NCBI GenBank assembly: GCA_947000775.1
Contig: CAMQGK010000634.1
Coordinates: 19,585,501 to 19,649,500 of the forward strand
DNA from: Pterois miles
Lineage: Eukaryota > Chordata > Actinopteri > Perciformes > Scorpaenidae
DNA: 64,000 nucleotides
Direction: 5' to 3'
The translations under genes were made by a program, and so were the position numbers. The notes under the pieces were generated by a model. The model searched no databases, was not told where the DNA came from, and saw nothing but the letters and a program-made list of their open reading frames with translations. Position 1 is the stretch's first letter. Each line of letters opens with the position of its first letter. Below are positions 35,201 through 47,200 of this stretch, piece after piece.

Positions 35201-38200
35201 CACCAGAGTTAGCCACAGAAATCATTGCTGTTATGCATTTCTTTTGACATTGTGCTCATTAGCCTGGGCCTCTGTAAGAGGATGAAATGGAGATAAAAGG
35301 GTTAATCTGATACGCACAAGGTTTAGCAGCGAAGCTGAAGAGAAACAGAGCAACAGCTACAACCTCTACACAAACAAAAGGATAGTTCATCTATGGTGTG
35401 ATATCATTAAGGGCTGCTTGCGACGCAATATTCATCTAAAGTTGCTCAGAAATGGAAAATCCTGCATGGTCTTACATCAGCCTGTACTGGCTCTGACACC
35501 TTGTTCACATGATTCATCAAGATAAGCTGTTTTGGCTTATCAGAGAGAAAATTCAATTAGATTCTGATTCTGACATGAGGCAAGCACCTGATAGAGTCCT
35601 AATGTCCAGCATGGCAGCAACATTTATTCCAACCTGTTAGTGCTATCAGCTGATCTGAGATCTACCGAGTTGAGACTCCTACGTGAGGGACAGCTAATGT
35701 GACATGATGAGCCATGTGGGAATCTTACCCTATAGAGTTGGACCTTGGGAAGCAGGGAGGAAGATGGAAAGACATTTAAAAGATACTTTGACAGACCTCA
35801 TATACTTCACAGTTACACTCTGTCACTTTAGTAAAATATTTGCTATTAATACAAACAAGGTCACTATGAAAGGTAAAGTGCCACTAATACCTGTTAAGCG
35901 ATGTAAACTGTCAGCAAGTGAACAACATTACTGTGATTGTACTACACTGTACTTTATCTCACATACAGTAGATGTGCTAACAAAATGAAAAAGTTTGACT
36001 AAAGTTAAACATCATTAACACACAAAAACACAATCTTATCCACACTCACACTGAAAGGAAACCCTAAATGGAGTTGATAATTAACATTTTGTGCACAAAC
36101 TAGCACTAGCACTTCATTGCATGATTATCTGTGATTAACCGCACATATTTTATTTGTTCATAATGCACCTTAAGGGGAGATTTGTAAGCATTTAATACTC
36201 TTATCAACATGGGAGTTTGCAAATATGCTGCTTTATGCAAATGTATGTATATATGTATTATTGGAAATCAATTCACAACACAAAACAATGATACATATTG
36301 TCCAGAAACGCTCACAGGTACCACATTTAGCATAAAAATATGCTCAAATCATAACATGGCAAACTGTCAGTGTCAGTGTGCTGACTTGACTATGACTTGC
36401 CCCAAACTGCATGTTTGATTTTGATGCTTTATGATTTGATTATCATAAAGTGGGCGTGTCTGTAAAGGGGAGTCTCGTGGGTACCCAGAGAACCCATTTT
36501 CATTCACATATCTTGAGGTCAGAGGTCATGACAGTTTTTCCTTGCCAAAATTTAGCGTAAGTTTGGAGCATTATTTATCATCCTTCAAGACAAGCTAACA
36601 TATCATGATTGGTACTGTGTTAAACTAGTGGTGTAAAAACTAATTTGCATGAACACATTATTATTGTGTTAACTTTGACAGCCCTAGCACAAACCAAATA
36701 AAGTCAGACAAAAAAGTTTGGAAATTTGTGTTTGGTTGATTATTTCTCTGTCGTTACAAAACTAACTGGCATTGTATTTTACATCACTGGAAAGCCTGTT
36801 TATTTACTTTACCTGGACTTTTTTTCCAACACAGTATTCTATGAACTGTTTTTATTTTTTTTTGGTATACTATACTATGACTTTTTAAAATCTTTTTTTG
36901 ACATACTATGCATACTGTGACTTTTCTTTCAACATACTATACTATGACATTTGACATACTATACAATTACCTTTTTTGACATATTATACCATGACTATTT
37001 TCATAGGCATGATATAAATTTACCTATATAATCACACACACAGCAGATATAAGAATAAAGAGTCAGAGTTAGTTGTTGAACGAGGAAAAGTGGTGTCACA
37101 GAAACTGTCCAAAGAGTGAAAAATCTGATTTACAACTGCACACAAATTACAAATATTTAGATTTAGACACAGATATGAGCAAATGATGTATCCATTGAGA
37201 ATTTAACTTAAATATCTGATATGATATAAAATGGCATGCAAGAATGGCACACTCCAAAACACATCCACGGCAAAAACAAAAGACGAAAACATGCTGCCTT
37301 GCTGTGTGCACACAAACCAAAACCTACACACAGCATGAGTCATACACCACAGGGACATACCTCCGAGGGAACAGTAACTCTAGACCAACCATGCTGGAAC
37401 AACCAAAGATAATGCATTGTTTCCTTCCTGCACTTTATATTAAAAAAAACAACATAATAAGCTGCAGTCTACACAGAACTAACAATACCCCACTTGTCTT
37501 TAGAGTGGCGCCCACTGTCAGCATATTACAGTCCCCACAGGAAATATGGTGGCTTTAATCATTTTTCTGTTGTGCTATTTATGAACATGCAGTATTTTGT
37601 CAAAGTAAAGCTTTTTTTTGCTTTAATATCTAGTTTTATCTGATGGTAATACACAGTAGCTGTCTGCTCACATGAACCAACAACATATACTGTATGTTGA
37701 CATGTTGCCATCCCTTCAATCAGTTTTGTTCCCCGACCTTAGACTGCACATACATGAAGTCACACTAGCTTCCTCTTGTCGTCATACACACAAGTGCTCC
37801 ATTTATTTCACACACAACAATGCAGGTCGGTGTCTCAAACAGAGCAGCACAGAGTGACAGAGCTGTAAAGAGACAGGACAAGAGAAGGAGAGTGACTGAG
37901 GAGGACAGACTTTGCCTCTGGCCCTTGAGCTCCCACAGAAAGCAGCTTAATGTGGGCTTACATAATCTCAATTTCCCCTGAGCTGGATAGAGCAAAGAGT
38001 CAAAACTCTGCTCTCTGAGAGACGGGGATGGATAAAAGTAGAAATGCATCAATGCATGAGTAGACCTGGGATTATGATGGATTTGGATATGCAAATGTGT
38101 TGATGAAGGAACTTTACGACGGTGGGTAAAAGACACATTTCCAACTTCCCCTGATGTTTGAAAGACAAAGGGACTCATGCCACGTGGACACCTGAGTGCA

Positions 38201-41200
38201 ATTGTCAACAGAGCAACCACATTCAGTGCGTGACTTGTGCCCACGATACATTATCAGTCAATAACAAAGATCATCGTGTACCTCATGTCCTCTAACTTCC
38301 TGGTGATGGCGCTGCCCAGCGTGCTGAAGGCGGCTGAGGTTTTCTGTCCTGCTGTGGACAGCGTCTCTGATGTCTTTTTATAGCTGAGACAGACATAAAG
38401 AGGTGCATTGAGAATATGCCATTATTATTTCCTACATATATACAGTAAATTCACTGAAATTGATACAGTTTTCATACAAATGGAAACAGATCAGTGTTCA
38501 ACTTTTGGTTCTGAGAAGTGAAGTCAATGCTGAAGTGCCTTAAACCTGCATTTTTTTTTCTAACAGCCAGCAGGGGGCGACAAAAAGAAGTCAGATTGTA
38601 TAGAAGTCTATGAGAAAATGAGCCTACTTCTCACTTGATTTATTACCTCAGTAAACATTGTAAACATGAGTTTATGGTCTCAATCACTAGTTTCAAGTCT
38701 TCTTCAATACAGCATGATGTTCATTTAGTAAATTATGGTCCCATTTAGGGTCAAAAAGACCAGGGTATGCTTTAGGGCGTGGCTCCCTTGTGATTGACAG
38801 GTTGCTACCACCGCATTGTCTGGTCTGGAAACAAGATGGCGACAGCCAAAATGGCAAAATCGAGGCTTCAAAATGGCAGTCCACAAACTAATGGGTGGCG
38901 TCACAGTGATTACGTCTACTTAGTCTATAATATAGACGCATATGATGGGGACAAACGTGAACTTAAATGCACAAACATATAACAGTGTTTTTTTTTTCAG
39001 AAGCAGATGGAACAAATGGGATCACTGACTCTAAGTACATGGACTATTCACAACAATTTTAACTAATTACCATCCTAAACACAGGCAATAAAACCCACGT
39101 CACATGTTTCAAAGATTCTTTCATCGTCTTATCTTGTACTGTATTGCATCACATGGTTTCATTTTTAACAGCCTGGCATTTCAACCTTTTTTTCCCACTA
39201 CAAACCATAGGCTGTTTATAAGAAGAGGGCATAGTCACCATGACGTTACCCACTGGTTTTGTGGACTGCCATTTTGAAGCCCAGAGAATCAGCCCCAAGA
39301 ATCTGGCTGTCGCTATCTTGGTTTCTAGCCGTTGTCTTCTTGGTTTTTCAACCAGAACCCCACTAGAGGGTGGAGCTAAGTACCGAACACTCAATAAGAC
39401 ATTTTAGGGCAACCAAAAAGGTTATAATTAACTTTCATGAACTGAAAACAGTGTGAAAGGGTTAAAGTTTTATGACAGGAACAAAGACAACTGTCAATCA
39501 CAAGATAGCCACGCCCTAAAACACCCCCTGCTTTATGGTCTATTTGACTCTAAATGGGATCATAATTTACTAAATGAACATCACGCTGTATTGAAGAAGA
39601 CTTGAAACTAGTGATTGAGACCATAAACTCATGTTTACAATGTTTGTTGCACTGCCGAGGTGGCCCTGAGCAAGGCACCAAACCCCCAACTGCTCGGGGC
39701 GCTTGTCAGGAGCAGCCCCCTCACTCTGACATCTCTCCATCAATGCATGTATGTGTGTTTCAGGTCTGCATGTACCATGTATGAGTTTAACAGAGTGTAA
39801 ATTGAATTATCTTTGCATCATGAGTTTCAACGTCCACACATCTGTGTTACCCAGTTTCTTCAGCATCTTACACTCCTGTAGCTACACTGGTTCATTATAG
39901 ATGAGGATGGCAGCTGTGTGTAAAGTGATCTTCAGGCTGAAGTGTAACTGGATAAGATGGGAGGCCTCTGGAGACTATACCCTTGCTCTCCCCGTCCCTT
40001 GGTATCTGGGTAAGAGCTCAAAGTCGATGGTCAAATGAGGAATTAGGCTGATTCAGAGGAACATTACAGATGTTTTTTATTGCTAATAATACAGTAGAAA
40101 TCATCGGCATATGTCCAGCTAATTGTGTCAATAGGTCAACAATAGCCTTTGGCACTGTGTAGATGTGCATGCTGTGCAGCTAGGAGTAGAGGATTATGTC
40201 TTTTTAATTGGGTTTCTGTTATCTGTCTCTATAACAGACACTCAGTTTGGAGTACAGTTTCATTGGCTGTTCATAAACAGAACTGCCTGCTCTTTGTATG
40301 CGAGTCCTGTAAAGGGCATCTATGTTGACAGCAAACAGAAAAGCCCTTCTCTCTCATGTGCTGCGTAAACAAACACTTTCTCCCTTTCACTTTAACTCAA
40401 TCAAACCTGCAAATCCTTTTTCTATCAGCTGTCTCACACACATAAACTCACGCTGTGGAGGTCTGCATGTCGTGCCAGCCCCTGCTGAAGTTGTTCCTGA
40501 GCTCGCTCAGAGAAGTCATGCCCAGTTTCTGTTTGAGCTCCGCGTGCTGCTTCTCTTTGGACGACAAAACCTGCTTCAACGTGCTGATCTCGTCCTCCAG
40601 CTGGACAGACACAAAAACACAAGAGCTTACTCTACTGCCTTCATACTATCGACACTCGTGAGAACGTGCATGTTGCGGACATACTTTAGTTAACTCTTGC
40701 TGGATCTCCTCTCGCTCCTCCTCCGTCATGGTGGTGTTGTTCAAGTTGACTTCTGACACCACATCTTCATCAGCCTCTCTCAGTGGCTCCGAGTCCAGAA
40801 AACCTGAATGAAATATGAGTAAAAAATGAATGAAAACCTCTGTGGGACCCTTAAAACAGTGAAGGACACACAAACGAAAAAAAAGAGAGAGATCTGTGAA
40901 AAATCACTGAATTAAAAAGACATCCAGTTCAACGTCTGAACTGCCATGTCACTGTCTTCTTTGTCATGAATTTTGACCAGATCTTGTCCCCCTACCTTTG
41001 TTTGGACGCACTGATTGTAAGTTGCTGTGGACAAAAATGTCTGCCAAATGGATGTGATGTAATTCTTGTTGGTGTCAATGAAGAGTTTAAGCAACTTGTA
41101 CTTTAAATGCAACGTCAAAGACCTTCTGAGGATCTGCCCTTTATCCTGTTTTGTTTCATCTGCGTGCTGCTACCTGTGACAGCAACTATGTCTGTGTCCA

Positions 41201-44200
41201 TGTACGACTGTCTGTCCGTCTATCTGTCTGTCTGTTTCTATATCTATCTGTCTCCATGTCTAACTCCATGTCTGTCTCTATGTCTGTCTCTCTGTCCGTC
41301 TGTCTGTCTCTATGTGTCTGTATGTCTGTCAGTCCATCCATCTCTATATCTGTCTGTCTCCATGTCTGTCTCTGTTTGTCTCTCTGTCTGTCTTTTTATC
41401 TGTTTGTCTGTCTGTCTGTCTCTCTATCTGTCTCTCTGTCCGTCTCTATATCTGTCTCTATGCGTCTGCATGTCTGTCCGTGCATCCATCTCTATATGTC
41501 TGTCTGTCTCCGTGTCTGTCTCTGTCTCTGTCTCTAATTGTTTGTCTGTCTGTCTGTCTGTCTCTATGTCTGTTTGTCTCTCTGTCTGTCTCTATGTCTT
41601 TCTGTCTGACTGCGTCTCTGACAGTTATGTAATCAGTGGCGGCGGGGCGTAGAGCTTTAATCTGGATTAACTGATGTGGATTATGTTGCTAACAGACACT
41701 ACAGACCGCCACACATGCAAACAAACAAACAAGATGCTGTTTCTGGGACAGACTGATTTTAAAAGTTGCAATATTCAATGTCAGTGGAACCAACATTTAA
41801 CAAATGATGTTTTGCCATTAAAATAAAATAGTTTATGAATCAGAATCGCCCTTATTGTCATTGTATTGCATACAACGAAATGAACTCATCAAACAGTATA
41901 TAAAACATATCCCTAGTGTGGGTGAAGAGTTCTTCAAGACATTGTTATACAAGAAGCAACCTCTTTCTCAGATTTAGAAAACAGTCTTCAGGAGATATTC
42001 CCTCTGTCTGCCTCTCACTGAAACACCTTATTATACTACTGTCACACTGTACTTATACTTCTGGAAAGTGTTTCTCATATACGCAATTACCCACAACACA
42101 CCCACACGCTCTTAAATGCTGAAAAAAAAAAAAATACATTTCAAACATCTCTATGAATGAAATGCGTCCATGCAGAGCAGCTGATTATATGCTGCGGCAG
42201 AAATTTTCTTCATAACTTGGAATATTTCTGCATATGTGATTAAATGAGGTCAAGAGGGATTTTCACATTAAAACTGTTTCTGTCTGATTAGCCTTGTTTT
42301 ATTGCTTGTATTATTTGTGAAAGGCAAATCAGGACAGACAGGTACCACACAGCACCAGGCAACAGCAGGGCAACTGTGTACACACAACCCAAGAAATACA
42401 AATATGTGTAAGTAATTTTATCACTTGTTTTTGTAGTGGACATGTGAATGGTTTGCATGTAAACTGTATCTGGAAAACACAGTTTTAGCAGAATGGTAAA
42501 GGATTACTGTACCTGCTGTGAGGTGTCCTCTCTCTTGATGTGCCAGCATTATAAGAGGTGAAGACAGTGTGAGGTTAGTGAAGACTGTGAAAAACTACTA
42601 TACTAAAAACTACTATAACTGTTATACAAACAGTTCAATACTTTAAAATCTAAGGGGCTCAGCACCACAAGCACATTTCGTACAAGTAGGGCATAAAGCA
42701 GTACACACCAGTACAAGGCCTTTCTAGAGTAGGGACATATTTCTGCATACACTAACACCACACAGCAGCAGGACAATCAGATTTTCACCCCCCCTGTGGC
42801 TAAGATGGGAGTTTTTCATGCATGTTAAAGTCTTTTTTCATGTTCACACGCTTTGAGAAGACCTTAAAAATGCCATGAGGAGTACCGGTACTAATTTAAA
42901 TAATTTGTACCAGTTCATGTAGGCAGGCAATTACAATGAAACATTAACTGTTTCATTAATTAACTTAAAAACAAAAATGCACTCGAGAGATGGATGAAAC
43001 ATGCTACACTCACACATCCACAACACAACAATAACCATCTCCACCTGAATTTGTTTTGTTAAGTAATATTCACACTATTAGGCTTTTTCAAAACTGCTAG
43101 TGATTGTTAATAGGTGCTAAGTGTCGCATACTGGTATTCAAGCTAAATAGCATGTTGAAAATGGTTGCCTTTCAGCTAACAGGTTTCATTTTAGCCAACA
43201 CAGGTCTATTGAGCTAATGCAGGTTTCCTCTAAGGTAACATGTTTCCTTTTAGTTAACAAGTTTATTTAACGAACATATTTTCTTTTAGCTAACACAAGT
43301 TTATTTATCAACCACATGTTTATCTAGCTAACGCAGGTTTCCATTTAGCTAAAACAGGTTTCCTTTTAGCTAACACAAGCTTATTTATCAACCACAGGTT
43401 TATCTAGCTAACGCAGGTTTCCATTTAGCTAACACAAGTTTATTTATCTACCACAGGTTTATCTAACTAACGCAGGTTTCCTTTTAGCTAACACAGGTTT
43501 CCATTTAGCTAACAAAGGTTTATTTAGCTAATGCAGGTTTATCTAGCTAACGCAGGTTTCCATTTAGCTAACAAAGGTTTATTTAGCTAATGCAGGTTTA
43601 TTTAGCTAACGCAGGTTTCTTTTAGCTAACATAGCAACGGGTGTCCTTAAACTAACACAAATTTTTTTTTAGTTAACACAATAAGCTTAAAACAGTAGAA
43701 AAGCGAAGATGACATGAAGGCATTACAATTCAGGACAGGCTGTGTCTGCGTGTTATGGGACTTTCGATCAAGTGTCTGAGAGATTAACTGTTTGTGAGAG
43801 TCACATGTAGTACAGTTTGTCTCTATGGAAACAAAAGGCACAGTGTGCAAGCTGCTTGTATTATCAACACCAATGGATGGTACAAAGCCACAGAAAAAAA
43901 CAGATGCTGGTTTTGAAAGATCGTCCTTGTCATTTGATACACTGCCGTAGCATTGCCAATTGTCAGGAATGTGAAAAATGCTGAACAAGTTAATGAGCCC
44001 AGTCATGGTTCACTGCATAAAATCGACATTCTGCCATTGTGTTACTTACAGATGGAATTACAGTGAAATTAAATTATTCCCCTGTTTGCTGGGACCACTT
44101 TGAACTCTCTCAAGGACCCCTGGGGGTCCCCGGACTCCACTTTGAAAACCACTGCTATAGGACATATGCAATGCCAGGATTTTAGATACTGAGGTCATGA

Positions 44201-47200
44201 GTCCAAGTCCCTTCTAACACGTACCACCTCTCACACATTTTTGAAACCAAAATCAAAGTCTCTCTAAAATGCTTTAATTATTTGGATTTTGTTATTTTTT
44301 TCTCTTTTAGTTGGCTGTTTAATAATATTTTGTTTTGTTTGTTTCATTTATGCCAAAAATGTTGGTTTAATCCACACATGTTGGTTTAATCCACACTGCC
44401 TAGACTAACATCCTGGTGGGGAAATACTGAATAATTATTTACTTATTGGTCAAGCTAAACATTGTCAAACTAATAAGAATAATAATAATACAAATATCAA
44501 ATCAAACAATACCTGAATCTGCCTGTAATATAGAAAATTGTAGCATTTAATTCATAAGTTGTTATGAAAATGACCAGACAAAACACAAAGGACTTGACCT
44601 CAGTGACCTCAGAGGCAGCTACAGCTCTAGTGTGGCTACAGGTTCCCATAGAGGACATTTATAAGTAAAAGTTCAACCACAGCGACAGATTATATCTACT
44701 CTACAGGCTCTATCTACGTCCCCCGTCACCTGTGCTGTCCAGCTGCATATCCCAAGTGGTGGACATGACCCAGTTGTCAGAGTGGGACATAGACGTCTGA
44801 CCCCACTCATCGTCCCCTGACGGTGAGCTTTTACCCCATTCTGTGAGGTTTTCCCCATTTTGTGCCACTGGAGTCAAGTCATCACCATATGAACTCCTTC
44901 TAACCGATTCATCGTCAGAGGGGTAAAACACGCCCCGATTCAAACCTGAGCAAAGTTACAGATGAACACATCCTTAGTAGACAAAACGGAAAAGTGCTTG
45001 ATTCATCTTATTGTGCAAGTGATGAGTCATCTTTTAATGACATTTTAGCTTAACTGACAAAAAAAAAAGAAACAGGAAGTCTCATCTGGTTAGGCCATTT
45101 TAAAAGAGAAGTCTCAGCTCCTGGAAATCAATGAATCGTTTGTTGCTGGGAGAAAACCCTATCAGCTCTCACAGCTACAAAATGGTGATTTTATTCTATG
45201 TGGCAATAAAATCTTATATTGCTGCAGCTTGTTTTCATCTCTTTAAATGTACTTGAAAACACACTGGGTCTGGATTGTGCCAAATCTGTAATCTAGGCTG
45301 GATTCACAATAGGGCAAAGTGGACAACTGCTGAAGGCAAATTCTTAAACAGCTGAATTATTTGCCTCAAAGGAGCACAAAATACCAGTCTGTGTTTAGAT
45401 TTAATGTATTTTCGTCAAGGAAAACTCAAAGTTTTTCAGCACCCAATTCGATAGTTATCATTAAATAAACATTATTGGTCGCTATTAACCCCATAGATGT
45501 GGGTCATTAGGGGCCTACTATGCCTACTAGGCCTATGATGTAAAACTGAAAGCAAAACTTAAAAGCAGCAACGTTGTAAAATCAAATGAAGCGTTATGTT
45601 TTGAACACAAACAAAAAGGCTTCTTTAGGTTTAGGCAATAAAACTACAACTTCTTTCAGTTTAGGCAATAAAACCACAACAAAACATCATATTGGAAGTA
45701 GAAGGCCCCTACTGATCAATATCTATGCTGCTTATAGCAAACGACAACATCTGTTTAATATCCTGATAGTCTGATCAGCTGTTTTCAAAGTAAAGCTAAA
45801 GCAATCTGATAGTTGATTATCTTTTGATTCAAATAAACATGCCAACCTCTTTTCTCTTTTCTCTTCTGCTTTGAATAAGTCTCTTTGAAGCTGTGATGAA
45901 AATTTGCCACAACTTTCTGGCTATCAGTGGGCAAAGTGATTAACAGAGAAAATGGACAGGCAGATTAATCAATAATAAAACTAAGCATTAGTTGCAGCCC
46001 TGCTTCAGATTATTAAGTCACTCCTGAACGGTCTGTTTATCTTAATTTAACAACCTCTGATTTGTGGAATGACATTTCCTTCAATTTAAAATATCTAATT
46101 GTACCATAGACTGTATATATAGATGGACGACGCATCTACACTTCCTCCCACAAGTGAAGTCAAAATATCCTGGATGGGAGCTGCCATGCTGAGATTTCAA
46201 CGTCTTTTGGAGCGCACTCTAGGCCATCCGCCCAAACGAATCATGAGCCGAGCACGGCCGCATGGAAGTTTTTAATCGGACTATAGTTGTACGTGTTTAC
46301 AGAGGGTAAGAGTATTTGCAAATCGCCCTGTATTTTTGTAGATTTGGCTTTACACATCAATACAAAAATACATTTGAGGATAGTGAAATATTTGTAGCTC
46401 ATGGTACATATTTGTGGATTGTATTCTGTGGATTACAACTATGAAAGTTCAGTAATAACTTCCTCACGGCCGCAACTCATCATGACGTCTCAACCCCTTT
46501 TGTGGCATCAAATAACTAATTAAAACTAAACTTATCAAAAAATTAACACTTGAAAATACATTAGCATGATAAGAACTAGCTAAAATATCACAAAACTTTG
46601 GAAAATTCATGTGACATGTACTTTGACATTTTAGCTTGGCTCATGTCCCATCCGCTAACATGAAGGGGGTGGGATTTATGACCTATACTGCAACCAGCCA
46701 CCAGGGGGCAATCAAGATGTTTTGGCTTCACTTTTGGGGAGCTGTCACTTCGTCCATTTTTATATACAGTCTGTTTTAATATTTACAGACCACACTCACC
46801 GACTCTCCTGACTATTAGGAGTTAAATCAACACTGAATCACATTAGGAAGAAAACTGCTGCTGCACTGAGGCACTGCAGCTCCTCCAAAACCCCAGTCAG
46901 TGATGTCACTGTCTCAACAGGTGATGTCACTTCCTGTTAAGTGAGCAGCAATTAAGCACCCAGTGATTCAGTGTGGATTTATGTTTTTGTTTTTTGTTTT
47001 AATCTGGGAGAGTTGAGTCTTACCCTGCTCTCCCTGGTGTGTGGCTGAGTTAACCCATTCCTCTCCAGGGCCCATGCTGCCCCAGTCCACCACTGCTTCA
47101 CTCAGAACACCAGAGTACAACTCTGCAGCAGAGCAAGGCAGCAGGGCGAGAGGAGACAAGAAAACTGGTTATAATACAGAAATTAAACACAAACACACAC

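Noticed and set aside
37765..38244. 159-codon minus-strand ORF
   Set aside because: Located in a tpd52l1 intron, no family motif, stops and starts fit chance, and no splice or poly(A) context.
38693..39394. ORFs of 62-81 codons around 38.7-39.4 kb
   Set aside because: They fall within an interspersed repeat present in three copies.
41107..41652. Long ORFs reading SVCLSVCLS
   Set aside because: They are the translation of a TCTG/TCTA microsatellite; all three frames stay open for the same reason.
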